DNA of 64,000 nucleotides from NCBI RefSeq assembly GCF_026151205.1, contig NC_087072.1:1167375-1231374 (forward strand), written 5' to 3'. Each line of letters starts with the position of its first letter. The first letter of the stretch is position 1. The notes under the pieces were generated by a model that saw nothing but the letters and a program-made list of their open reading frames with translations, was not told the origin of the DNA and did not search any database. Made by a program: the position numbers and the translations under genes. The stretch is from Bolinopsis microptera. Taxonomy: Eukaryota; Ctenophora; Tentaculata; Lobata; Bolinopsidae. Shown piece by piece: positions 1-13,200 of this stretch.

Positions 1-1
1 C

Positions 2-784
2 TTGAACAATTCATTACTGTTAAGAGAATTGCCCTTCACCAGTCAATATTCCTGTTACAATTTAACAAATGGAAGAACTATTGACCCAGCCAAAACTGTG
101 AGGGACCTAGGGGTTCTCCTGTCAAATGACTGCTCCTGGTCTTCTCACATACAGCAGATGGCTAAAACAGCAAGGACGATGACGTCATGGGTCCTTAGCA
201 TATTCAGAGATAGGTCACGCTTCCTCATGCTCACACTCTACAAAACCATGGTGAGAAGCAAACTCGAATACTGCTGCCCGGTGTGGAACCCTGACAAGAT
301 CAGCGATATAGAAGCTATTGAAAGCATCCAACGACACTACACTCGTCGAATCAGTGGCTGCCAGAACCTTGATTACTGGGAACGCCTGCAGAACCTGAAT
401 CTTCTCTCATTACAGAGACGCAGAGAACGATACATCATAATCCATACATGGAAGATGATGAATGGATTAGCTCCGAACGACATCAACATGCAGTTCAAGG
501 AAAGCTCCCGACAGGTTGTAAAGGCCACTGTGCCTGCATTTAACAAAAAGGCACAATGCTCAATCTCGACCCATTATGAAAACTCTTTTGGCGTAAAAGC
601 AGCCAAACTATGGAACCTGCTCCCCAAGGAAGTTAACACAATCCAAGTCTTGGAAACTTTCAAATCCTCCCTTGCTAAATTCCTGAAAGGCTTCCCGGAC
701 ACCCCGCCCAAAAAAGGGTATACCGCCATCACAAATAATTCTCTTCTGGAATGGACTCTACAAAAAGATCTAAGCCAGGAGTGA
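2..784 (+). CDS. LINE reverse transcriptase, C-terminal part (5' end outside the window)
   Basis: The 260-residue open frame reads as the region after the palm of a non-LTR retrotransposon polymerase. A 'VRDLGVLLSNDCSWSSHI' block is followed by 'YKTMVRSKLEYCCPVWNP' and a C-terminal 'AAKLWNLLPKEV' block, the usual order in CR1/Jockey-like pol proteins. No YADD box is present because the frame is cut by the window edge. A short tail with repeated CCTAAAGTAA-like sequence follows the stop and ends near 869, where intron sequence of the Ig array resumes. The element therefore sits in an intron, antisense to the host gene. Clade assignment is uncertain; LINE identity is firm. Confidence 0.85.
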   Translation: MNNSLLLRELPFTSQYSCYNLTNGRTIDPAKTVRDLGVLLSNDCSWSSHIQQMAKTARTMTSWVLSIFRDRSRFLMLTLYKTMVRSKLEYCCPVWNPDKISDIEAIESIQRHYTRRISGCQNLDYWERLQNLNLLSLQRRRERYIIIHTWKMMNGLAPNDINMQFKESSRQVVKATVPAFNKKAQCSISTHYENSFGVKAAKLWNLLPKEVNTIQVLETFKSSLAKFLKGFPDTPPKKGYTAITNNSLLEWTLQKDLSQE

Positions 785-950
785 TTGGAGGACGTACTTG
801 ATACTGTTGTCCAGAAGCGATCCCTGCCGAACCTACCTAAAGTAACCTAAAGTAAGTTAGATGTAACAAGTTATCTTAGATATAAAGTTAAAACAGCAGA
901 GCATCATTTATGGGCAGTTATAAATACCCACCAAGTCCTAAAAAACTTAC

Positions 951-1286
951 CGAAAGTAAGGAAGTTGACAACAATGTCTTTGAAAGTAGATGTTGCTGAA
1001 TCCGAATATTCTGCAGATTGCGCAGCACATGTGTATGTCGCGGGATTTCCTGCTTCAGCTACACTTGGAAGAGTGGCAGCATCAATGGTCAGAGTTGATT
1101 TCTGAATCTTGGTACTAGGGTCAGCTGCTCCCTGTGCGATGATGTACCCTCCACTACCACTTGTTATAGCAGCCCCAGCATGATCCTTCCACGACACAGT
1201 GACACTTGTATCCACATCTCCGATATCACAAGTCAATGTCTGAGCCACAGCGGTGGTGGCTTTTTTAGGAGTCTCCGGAACGACGG
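951..1286 (-). CDS. Ig-like exon, type A copy 1 (3'-most in window)
   Basis: The 336-bp exon is symmetrical (phase 1-1), with acceptor TTATTTCAG and donor GTAAGT. The protein has the Ig core: Cys in 'TLTCDIGD', Trp in 'VSWKD', and Cys in 'ATYTCAAQ' after a 'STLTID' strand. A linker '[14 protein letters not shown]' precedes the domain. The annotated-looking start at 1248 is GTG and is not a true start; the frame continues upstream to the acceptor. A LINE lies just downstream. Confidence 0.85.
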
Positions 1287-4200
1287 CTGAAATAATTTGA
1301 TTCTTTCAAACTCACAAAACATTTGGTATGTTAAAGTATCATTACATGTAGTAAGTAGTTGTAACTAAAATAGCCTAAATTAAGAAAGATTACTGCTACA
1401 AAATTCGAATAAGTCCTCGTTATACACATTGTGGTTCTCAAAATGTATCAAGATTACTCACTGAAAACGTTCGAGTTGACAGCAGTCTCTTCATCAGTTT
1501 TTGCATGCTCGTCAGATGTAATGACACAGGTGAAAACAGCATCAGCCGTGTTTTCAACAGCAGGTACGGTCAGAATTGTAGTTTGATCGTTGGTGTCAGG
1601 AAGGTAAGTTCCAACGTCAATAGCATAGCTGCCAGCACTCGCAGTAATTATAGCTTCACCCAAAGGTTTCTTCCATGTTACCGCCTCCAGCTGCTGACTC
1701 AAACCTTTTACTACACAAGATATTGTAGCTTCTGTGTCTTTCAGCACTTCGCTACCCTTAGCTTGTACATCTGAAACAATCAGTCATTTAAAGTAAGCCC
1801 GCAATAAAAAATATCAACAGTATTGTACAGGAACTGAATCATTGAACTTTCTCAACTAAATTCACTGGATCCTATGATGAGTTTAATTTTGTTTTAACAG
1901 TAGGATGTAACAAGTTATCTTAGATATAAAGTCAAAACAGCAGAGCATCATTTATGGGCAGTTATAAATACCCACCAAGTCCTAAGAAAGTTACCGAAAG
2001 TAAGGAAGTTGACAACAATGTCTTTGAAAGTAGATGTTGCTGAATCCGAATATTCTGCAGATTGCGCAGCACATGTGTATGTCGCGGGATTTCCTGCTTC
2101 AGCTACACTTGGAAGAGTGGCAGCATCAATGGTCAGAGTTGATTTCTGAATCTTGGTACTAGGGTCAGCTGCTCCCTGTGCGATGATGTACCCTCCACTA
2201 CCACTTGTTATAGCAGCCCCAGCATGATCCTTCCACAACACTGTGACACTTGTATCCACATCTCCGATATCACAAGTCAATGTCTGAGCCACAGCGGTGG
2301 TGGCTTTTTTAGGAGTCTCCGGAACGACGGCTGAAATAATTTGATTCTTTCAAACTCACAAAACATTTGGTATGTTAAAGTATCATGACATGTAGTTGTA
2401 ACTAAAATAGCCTAAATTAAGAAAGATTACTGCTACAAAATTCGAATAAGTCCTCTTTATACACATTGTGGTTCTCAAAATGTATCAAGATTACTCACTG
2501 AAAACGTTCGAGTTGACAGCAGTCTCTTCTTCAGTTTTTGCATGCTCGTCAGATGTAATGAAACAGGTGAAAACAGCATCAGCCGTGTTTTCAACAGCGG
2601 GTACGGTCAGAATTGTAGTTTGATCGTTGGTGTCAGGAAGGTAAGTTCCAACGTCAATAGCATAGCTGCCAGCACTCGCAGTTATAGCTTCACCCGAAGG
2701 TTTCTTCCATGTTACTGCCTCCAGCTGCTGACTCAAACCTTTTACTACACAAGATATTGTAGCTTCTGTGTCTTTCAGCACTTCGCTACCCTTAGCTTGT
2801 ACATCTGAAACAATCAGTCATTTAAAGTAAGCCCGCAATAAAAAACATCAACAGTATTGTACAGGAACTGAATCATTGAACTTTCTCAACTAAATTCACT
2901 GGATCCTATGATGAGTTTAATTTTGTTTTAACAGTAGGATGTAACAAGTTATCTTAGATATAAAGTCAAAACAGCAGAGCATCATTTATGGGCAGTTATA
3001 AATACCCACCAAGTCCTAAGAAAGTTACCGAAAGTAAGGAAGTTGACAACAATGTCTTTGAAAGTAGATGTTGCTGAATCCGAATATTCTGCAGATTGCG
3101 CAGCACATGTGTATGTCGCGGGATTTCCTGCTTCAGCTACACTTGGAAGAGTGGCCGCATCAATGGTCAGAGTTGATATCTGAATCTTGGTACTAGGGTC
3201 AGCTGCTCCCTGTGCGATGATGTACCCTCCACTACCACTTGTTATAGCAGCCCCAGCATGATCCTTCCACGACACAGTGACACTTGTATCCACATCTCCG
3301 ATATCACAAGTCAATGTCTGAGCCACAGCGGTGGTGGCTTTTTTAGGAGTCTCCGGAACGACGGCTGAAATAATTTGATTCTTTCAAACTCACAAAACAT
3401 TTGGTATGTTAAAGTATCATTACATGTAGTTGTAACTAAAATAGCCTAAATTAAGAAAGATTACTGCTACAAAATTCGAATAAGTCCTCGTTATACACAT
3501 TGTGGTTCTCAAAATGTATCAAGATTACTCACTGAAAACGTTCGAGTTGACAGCAGTCTCTTCTTCAGTTTTTGCATGCTCGTCAGATGTAATGACACAG
3601 GTGAAAACAGCATCAGCCGTGTTTTCAACAGCAGGTACGGTCAGAATTGTAGTTTGATCGTTGGTGTCAGGAAGGTAAGTTCCATTGTCAATAGCATAGC
3701 TGCCAGCACTCGCAGTTATAGCTTCACCCGAAGGTTTCTTCCATGTTACCGCCTCCAGCTGCTGACTCAAACCTTTTACTACACAAGATATTGTAGCTTC
3801 TGTGTCTTTCAGCACTTCGCTACCCTTAGCTTGTACATCTGAAACAATCAGTCATTTAAAGTAAGCCCGCAATAAAAAATATCAACAGTATTGTACAGGA
3901 ACTGAATCATTGAACTTTCTCAACTAAATTCACTGGATCCTATGATGAGTTTAATTTTGTTTTAACAGTAGGATGTAACAAGTTATCTTAGATATAAAGT
4001 TAAAACAGCAGAGCATCATTTATGGGCAGTTATAAATACTCACCAAGTCCTAAGAAACTTACCGAAAGTAAGGAAGTTGACAACAATGTCTTTGAAAGTA
4101 GATGTTGCTGAATCCGAATATTCTGCAGATTGCGCAGCACATGTGTATGTCGCGGGATTTCCTGCTTCAGCTACACTTGGAAGAGTGGCAGCATCAATGG

Positions 4201-7200
4201 TCAGAGTTGATTTCTGAATCTTGGTACTAGGGTCAGCTGCTCCCTGTGCGATGATGCACCCTCCACTACCACTTGTTATAGCAGCCCCAGCATGATCCTT
4301 CCACGACACAGTGACACTTGTATCCACATCTCCGATATCACAAGTCAATGTCTGAGCCACAGCGGTGGTGGCTTTTTTAGGAGTCTCCGGAACGACGGCT
4401 GAAATAATATGATTCTTTCAAACTCACAAAACATTTGGTATGTTAAAGTATCATTACATGTAGTTGTAACTAAAATAGCCTAAATTAAGAAAGATTACTG
4501 CTACAAAATTCGAATAAGTCCTCGTTATACACATTGTGGTTCTCAAAATGTATCAAGATTACTCACTGAAAACGTTCGAGTTGACAGCAGTCTCTTCATC
4601 AGTTTTTGCATGCTCGTCAGATGTAATGACACAGGTGAAAACAGCATCAGCCGTGTTTTCAACAGCAGGTACGGTCAGAATTGTAGTTTGATCGTTGGTG
4701 TCAGGAAGGTAAGTTCCAACGTCAATAGCATAGCTGCCAGCACTCGCAGTTATAGCTTCACCCGAAGGTTTCTTCCATGTTACCGCCTCCAGCTGCTGAC
4801 TCAAACCTTTTACTACACAAGATATTGTAGCTTCTGTGTCTTTCAGCACTTCGCTACCCTTAGCTTGTACATCTGAAACAATCAGTCATTTAAAGTAAGC
4901 CCGCAATAAAAAATATCAACAGTATTGTACAGGAACTGAATCATTGAACTTTCTCAACTACAACAGTTTTGCAATCAATCAGTTTTGCAATCAATATTTT
5001 CGCTTGTGAGTTGATATCAGTTGTCTCTTATCAGTAAATAGGTAATTGCACTGCCTTTTACTGTGCAGCTTTGCTATACACGAAGTATACACAATATGGA
5101 ATTTTCGGTCAGTACTCTTCACGAAATGGAGAAACAGATTGAGGACTTATCAGACTCGGTTTTAGCGAAACTTAATTGCAGGAAACTAGAGGACCTCACT
5201 CATGACTTGTTCAAGCCAAAAGGCGTGACAAAGGATGTAATAACCGAAATAGTTTTGAAGATGGGGTCTATAATATGTAAATCGAGAACTGTTTTGAGAT
5301 CAGCAGCAGAGACGCTTGACCAACAGAAATCAGAACAGATAAAAACTCAGAACGAGCTCATCCAATGCAAATCTGGTAAACTAGCTTCAGTGAAGGAGAC
5401 AGTGAAAACAGAAATGAAACTGTTTACAGATGTTGTGAAGAATAACAGCGTAGCTAATGATATCTCTCCAGCTAAAATCAAAATGGCTGTGAAATCGGCG
5501 ATTACAGAAGATGATCGGTCGAAAAACTTTATCATCTTCGGGGCCCCAGAACAGCTCGAATGTGAAGAGCAAGAAATGAACGAACGGGATCTCGTGGGTG
5601 ATATTTGGGGTTTAATGAAGTTCATTGGAAGGCCGACCATAACAAACATTGAGAGAGTGGGAGTAAAGAAGTCTGACAGCCCTCGATCACGGCCGATAAA
5701 AGTTACTTTGCGAGATCCTGAAATTGTACGTGAATTTCTGAGCAGAGCAAAAGTCTTGAAATCGGTTGATGTGGCAGACTACAATTTCGAGTTTCGACTA
5801 CAACAAAGTCTACTTATCTCCAGACAGGTCGCAGGATGAGCGAATCTCTCGCCAAAAGCTCGTACAGGAAATGAAAGAGCGAATCAAGAAGGACCCGAGC
5901 AAGAAATATTACATAAAAAACAACAAAGTTTGTGTCGCTGAGTGACTAATTATTTGAGAAAGTCAAGCATTTGTGTATGTGTGTGACGTTAATTTCATGG
6001 AGTTAAAACTTTTTGTATAACTGAGAACAGAGGTTAGAGGAACTACTGATAAGAGTATGATTAGACTGTGTTGCGTTATCAGTTGACTTTTTGCATCACT
6101 CTTTTAGATTATACGTAATAGGGTAACTTAGTTATAGAGTAGGATTTTAGTTGTTGCAAGCATTGCACTAAGGTTTTAAGTTAGGTAAGTAGGCCACGAA
6201 CTGTTGAGCAAACTGGGCTGAAAGCCCAAGCAATATGCAGTTCTGGTCTTGAGGCTATTTTACAATGTTTTATAACATGTGCTTGCAACTAGATCTTGAA
6301 TGTCGCGTGCCCCACGGGGATTTGATTTATTCATACAATTTATTATATATTGGTTCCAAAGCCCTTATGGGTACCAGCAAAAAACTGGTTTTCAAACAAA
6401 AAACAAAATTCACTGGATCCTATGATGAGTTTAATTTTGTTTTAACAGTAGGATGTAACAAGTTATCTTAGAAATAAAGTTAAAACAGCAGAGCATCATT
6501 TATGGGCAGTTATAAATACCCACCAAGTCCTAAGAAACTTACCGAAAGTAAGGAAGTTGACAACAATGTCTTTGAAAGTAGATGTTGCTGAATCCGAATA
6601 TTCTGCAGATTGCGCAGCACATGTGTATGTCGCGGGATTTCCTGCTTCAGCTACACTTGGAAGAGTGGCAGCATCAATGGTCAGAGTTGATTTCTGAATC
6701 TTGGTACTAGGGTCAGCTGCTCCCTGTGCGATGATGTACCCTCCACTACCACTTGTTATAGCAGCCCCAGCATGATCCTTCCACGACACTGTGACACTTG
6801 TATCCACATCTCCGATATCACAAGTCAATGTCTGAGCCACAGCGGTGGTGGCTTTTTTAGGAGTCTCCGGAACGACGGCTGAAATAATTTGATTCTTTCA
6901 AACTCACAAAACATTTGGTATGTTAAAGTATCATTACATGTAGTAAGTAGTTGTAACTAAAATAGCCTAAATTAAGAAAGATTACTGCTACAAAATTCGA
7001 ATAAGTCCTCGTTATACACATTGTGGTTCTCAAAATGTATCAAGATTACTCACTGAAAACGTTCGAGTTGACAGCAGTCTCTTCATCAGTTTTTGCATGC
7101 TCGTCAGATGTAATGACACAGGTGAAAACAGCATCAGCCGTGTTTTCAACAGCAGGTACGGTCAGAATTGTAGTTTGATCGTTGGTGTCAGGAAGGTAAG

Positions 7201-10200
7201 TTCCAACGTCAATAGCATAGCTGCCAGCACTCGCAGTTATAGCTTCACTCGAAGGTTTCTTCCATGTTACCGCCTCCAGCTGCTGACTCAAACCTTTTAC
7301 TACACAAGATATTGTAGCTTCTGTGTCTTTCAGCACTTCGTTACCCTTAGCTTGTACATCTGAAACAATCAGTCATTTAAAGTAAGCCCGCAATAAAAAA
7401 TATCAACAGTATTGTACAGGAACTGAATCATTGAACTTTCTCAACTAAATTCACTGGATCCTATGATGAGTTTAATTTTGTTTTAACAGTAGGATGTAAC
7501 AAGTTATCTTAGATATAAAGTTAAAACAGCAGAGCATCATTTATGGGCAGTTATAAATACCCACCAAGTCCTAAGAAACTTACCGAAAGTAAGGAAGTCG
7601 ACAACAATGTCTTTGAAAGTAGATGTTGCTGAATTCGAATATTGTACATATTCCGCAGCACATTTGTATGTCGCGGGATTTCCAGCTACAGCTACACTTG
7701 TAAGAGTGGCAACATCAATGGTCAGAGTTGATGTCTGAATTTTGGTACCAGAGTCAGCTGATCCCTGTGCGATGGTGTACCCTCCACTACCACTTGTTAT
7801 AGCAGCCCCAGCATGATCCTTCCACGACACAATGACATCTGTAACCACATCTCCGATATCACAAGTCAATGTCTGAGCCACAGCGGTGGTGGCTTTTTTA
7901 GGAGTCTCCGGATCGACGGCTGAAATAATTTGATTCTTTCAAACTCACAAAATAAGATAAATTAAGATAACTCTCAGTTTTTATACTTTAGGAAAAAACA
8001 AACTGATGTTTAGACAGCCCACTTTGAATGGACTGGTTGTGCAAAATATATAGGACAGGCTCAGCGCTTATGTTTTTTTAATGAAGAAAATGATCAATAA
8101 AACATTTAATAGTGCTACTGTTTAATTAACAGACCCGATCTTTTTAAAACAAATAAAAACTGATTGATAATTACCTGGACAGCTTCGATTGTTGCAACTC
8201 TGAGACTCTGAAGCTGTTCCCGAACAACTTGCACCTCCGTGTGCAGGATGAGGATTTGTACAAGTTCTCCTTCTTGTTTGTGTTCCCGATTCGCAACTCT
8301 TTGAACAGGTAGACCATGAGCCGTATGAAGTCCAACCTCCGTTCACTGAATAGGATGTTCGGGTCAATAAATCACAATATCTTTCTAACAGTATCTGTCG
8401 TGTTTCAGCTAAACAATTTTGAATTAAAACTACACTTAGAAAAGAAACAAACCGTTTATGACACAGCCCACTTTGAATAAACTAGTTGTGCAAAAGATAT
8501 TTAGGCCAAGTTCAGCGCTTATGTTTATTTTAATGAGGATATGATGAATAAAACATTCACTAGAGCTACTATTTTATTAACATACCTGATCTTGTTAAAA
8601 CAAATGAATACTGGTTGAATTACCTGGACAGCTATGGGTGTTGCAGCTTTGACTATATGAAGATGATCCTGAACAATAAGCACCTCCGTGTGCAGGATAA
8701 GGATTGCTACAAGATCTGTATCTTGTTTGTGTTCCATATCCGCAACTCTTTGAACAGGTAGACCATGAGCCGTAGTAATTCCAACCTCCGTTCACTGAAT
8801 AGGATGTTCGGGTCAATAAATCACAATATCTTTCTAACAGTATCTGTCGTGTTTCAGCTAAACAATTTTGAATTAAAACTACACTTAGAAAAGAAACAAG
8901 CCGTTTATGACACAGCCCACTTTGAATAAACTAGTTGAGCAAAAGATATCTAGGCCAAGTTCAGCGCTTATGTTTATTTTAATGAGGATATGATCAATAA
9001 AACATTTAATAGAGCTACTATTTTATTAACATACCTGATCTTGTTAAAACAAATAAATACTGGTTGAATTACCTGGACAGCTATGGGTGTTGCAATAATG
9101 AGGGTCTGAAGATTTTCCTGAACAACTAGCACCTCCGTTTCCAGGAGAAGGATTTGTACAAGATCTGCTTCTTGTTCGTATTCCCTTTCCGCAACTCTTT
9201 GAACAGGAAGACCACGACCATGAAGTCCAACCTCCGTTCACTGAATATGGGTTAATAAATCAAAATATCTTTCTAACAGTATCTGTCATGTTTCAGCTGA
9301 ACAATTTTGAATAATAAAAACTAATTTAATTACCTCAAAAAAGATTTTAACAATTAATTTGTGTGCAAAAAATTTGGGCGAGAATTTTTCGTTGCCCAAA
9401 TTTTTGGGAATAGGCAAGATCTTAAAAGCGTCATAACTCGGTTAAATTGTTAACAACCAACTTGAAATTTTGGGAAAGCACTTCAATTATCAAGCTAAAT
9501 GTGTCTAGAAACTTTGAAGTTCCTAGCTAAAAGCGTTCTCACTTTATGGTGACAATAGTAGAAAAGAGGGGGTAGCGTGCAACACCTACTGTAATTAATT
9601 AAATTTGACGAAACGTTCAGAAAATTTAAGTTTGACCCATATCTATAATCTCTAAAATTTCTGTGCAATTCTAAGAAGAATAACGTGAGTTATTAAAGGG
9701 TTGCGTGTGAGAAGTTACTTCTTGGTCAGAAATTTCAAGTTTCAGGAGTATCGGGAAGTAAGTTTTATGAAACCCCTGTTTTAGAAGAGATTGTCGTGAA
9801 ATATATTTATATGCTTAACGACTGCTTTTCTTATTAACTGTATAATAAAAACTAACCGTTTAAAAATGGATTTAAAAATCATTTGCTGAAATAAAAAAAC
9901 GTAAAAATACGAAGAAAGAAATTCGGATTTTTAATGGTTTTGAATGCCTTCTGATCTAGTGTTCATATTAATGTCCGTTCATAATTATGTCCGTTCATTT
10001 AATGTTCGTCCAAATAAGGTCCTATAAGGTAGTAATACCAATTATATTTATTGTACAAATACTAAACTTTGCTTGTTGACTGTTTTTCTTACTTACTGTA
10101 TAAAAATGGATTTTAAAATCATTTGCTAAAGAACATTTAAAAAATGAAAACAGTTAGGATTTTTGATAGTTTTGAATGCTGTCTAGCGTATATATTAAAG

Positions 10201-13200
10201 TCCGTTCATACAGGGTGTTTCGAGACTCGTGCCCAAATTTTAAATTATAATTTTTCTGTTTTATAAAGGAGCAAATTAAATGAAATCGGTTTGGAAATGC
10301 TTGTTAGGTTTTAAATTTTAGTTATTTCTTGAAAAATCGTGCAAAAAACCATTTTTTCACAATTTGGTTTGGTTAGGTCTCGGTAACCGTGGTGTCTTCG
10401 CATCTCAATTTTTTGAGAATGAAGATGAGAAGGCAGACACGATAAGGACAGCAAATTATATCGCTATGTTGCGTGGGAAAGTTATTCGAGTCCTTAAAAG
10501 AAATAAAAACATAATTCCTGTATTTTCCAATAAGACAGACCCCTCATTGCACTGCTTTCACGAAAGTTTGGGTTGGCTGAGGGAGCATTTTGGAAAAATA
10601 CTGATTTCAGGGAAAGCAGACTTCGGCTGGCCTCCGTACAGCCCTGACCTGAATCCGGCTAATTTATTTTCAGGGGTGATCTTAAAGATCGTGTTTATTC
10701 AGATCAAGTCCCAAAAAAAGTAGAACAGCCGAAAAACAACATCAGAAGAGAGGCTAAAAAGTTAAACTTGACATGGTAAAACGTGTAATAGACAATATGA
10801 TTTGAGGGTTCCAAACCTGTTATGCCGGAAGGGAGCTTGGTTCGGAAAGTTTATGAAATATTTGGGTTATTTTTGATATGTATTTTGAAATGTAATAATT
10901 TATTTATAATTTAAAACAAAAAACGAACTGTTTGACCTATTCGTTAGATTTTAAGGGCCATTCAAAATTTGGACACGAGCCTTGAAACACCTTGTAATTA
11001 TGCCCGTTCATTTATGTTCGTCCAAATAAGGTCCGATAAGGTATACAGTAGTATATTATTTGTGCATTTCAGTAAAATGGGATGGGCAAGTGGAAACATG
11101 CATCAGCATGAAGTAACGTCATAATAATGTATTCCATGCTCCAATTGGAATTACTATTATGCCGGAAATGAAGTAAGAATTAGTTGATTTGCCACACAAA
11201 AAAAGTTAATCATTAACCTCTTATTTGGAAATTTTGCGAAATTACTGTTTACTGGGCGGCAATGCTGTTATATACGTAGTGTTTCAAGCAAACGTATGCA
11301 TACGCAAACGTATCTGTCGCCGAAAATTCGCGTATTTCGATTTCCACTGAGTAAGAACGATTTTTTACAATTTATAATATCACAACCGCAAAACATCCAG
11401 TCATTTATTAAGCTTCATACCTCATGTTGTAAATTATTTGTGTCTTAACATTTATATAGGAACGTTTGGAATTAGCGGGCAGTTCTCTGGTATCCTTCTC
11501 CTAATCCTATGACTATGAGTTATCAAGTTTACTATATTCCTTCCTCGTAGATACTTCCTCATAGATACTACATTTCTTTTATTCCAAAGAGTTTCAATTC
11601 TAAGAAGTTCTCTAAAACACAATGCAAATAGATCGTATCACAATGCTGGCAAGCATTACCGTTGCCATTATATTCACAATACTATTTACCCCCTTTACTA
11701 TTTACCCCCTTTACTATTATACCACTTTATTATTTATCAGGCATTAAGCCTCATCGAAAGTAGTTGAGCAGGTATATTTAAGCTTAAAAAATTCTAATTC
11801 AATGTCAAAGATGACAGGAATAAGAAATAGTTATGTGAAGGTTTTTAAGAAATTTGCGCAAAATACGCGCCAGCATGTTATAGTTATATGAAATTAGGTA
11901 AAAAACCCAAAATCGCCATATTCAACAACAACAACAACAACGTTGACCAAATCGACTGTAAATTTTTTTTCAAGTTTCAGGAGTATCGGGAAGTGGGTTT
12001 TCTGGAACCCCTGATTTACAACAGATTATCGTGAAGTAATGAAGTATATGTATACATACAAATACTTCACGACAATTTGTTGTAAAACAGGGGTTCCATA
12101 CATGTATGTATGTATATATATGTATAGACGCTTTGGCAGTCAATTGTAGTCTACATTTAAGTGTCCGTAAATTCGAAAGTATAAAAGATACAGTAATCTC
12201 GAACCACAGGTATTAAAGATAATCGTTCACACTTTAGTTAACATTATATTTAAAAATTATTTAACGTCATCATCAACACTTGATGACGTCATCAAATTAG
12301 GTGTTTTTAAAACTTGATTTTTGACAAAATAACAACTTTTCAAATTGATTTTACACCATTAAGAAAGAATTTTATTCAAAATCTGAGGACATTTTCACCT
12401 TAGATAATTGTTGAAGCATTCTGAAAATCTACCGACAAGTTTTTCTAACTTGCTCCTTCATAAAGATATTTGCTATTGAAGTTAGTGCTTTTTTGAAGAA
12501 TAATTTTATAAAAACACAAAAGTTGTGAATTAGTATTCTCTGGTGTCGGGCCATCCCTTGGGTTGTGGAGCTCAATTTTGCTTCCTGAAGTAATAGGATA
12601 GTTTTAAAGTTGAAAATCGAAAAATTGCACACGTGGGGACACGCCCAAATTGATTTAAAATTGCTAAAATCACTGAAAATTTTTATTTTCACGATTTTTA
12701 TCAACTTTGGAGTCCCGTTGTGATCCAAGTTCTTTTTGAAATCTTCTGAAACTTTGCATGCTTATCAAACTATATATCAAATAACACTAATTTGTGGTGA
12801 TTCAATTGTATGCGCACGCAATGTCCGCTCAAAGTTTGCACGTGCGAAAGGTGAGAATTTTGCTCATTCGTGATTTCAAATATATTATGCTTTCCCACGA
12901 TATTTAAATGGCAGTATATATGATTTTAATGCCAACTTGAATGAGTAAAAAGCGCCATATTCAGTATGTTATCGACAGATATGCCTACCTAAACACAAGG
13001 AAACGTTTTCAAAGGTAAAACTTCGAAATCGCTGAAATTACCTCCTTATTAAATATTAATGAAGTTTCGGCTGTGTAAATTATTCTGACATTATAATCAA
13101 AAAGAGATGATATTTGACCAAAACCTATAATCATGGGTAGAGTGAACCGCTGCCAAGTGCCAGTGTCTCTCTTTTCCAAACAAAAGGAAATGATATTAAT

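Larger units (their letters stand above)
871..7960 (-). repeat. Tandem array of about 1.03-1.04 kb units, each with one type A and one type B Ig exon
   Basis: Type A exons start 1044, 1034, 1034, 2480 and 1041 bp apart. The 2480-bp step contains the LINE derivative and falls back to about 1036 bp without it. Exons and introns are about equally conserved, including intron landmarks such as 'cactggatcctatgatgag' and 'ccgcaataaaaaa'. The duplicated unit is therefore genomic, and duplication was recent or the array is homogenised. A long-read assembly could also miscount such units. Confidence 0.9.
8100..9300 (-). repeat. Tandem 449-bp units carrying the TSP1 exons
   Basis: The exon ends lie exactly 449 bp apart (8175, 8624, 9073), and the introns share long stretches such as 'cacaatatctttctaacag' and 'ttcagcgcttatgtttattt'. 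The exons were multiplied with their introns. Confidence 0.85.

Noticed and set aside
1505-1774. Plus-strand frames of about 88 codons over each type B Ig exon
   Set aside because: They are antisense shadows; the minus strand has the Ig core, splice sites and consistent phases.
12429-12728. 99-codon minus-strand frame
   Set aside because: AT-rich intron sequence with no motif; consistent with chance.
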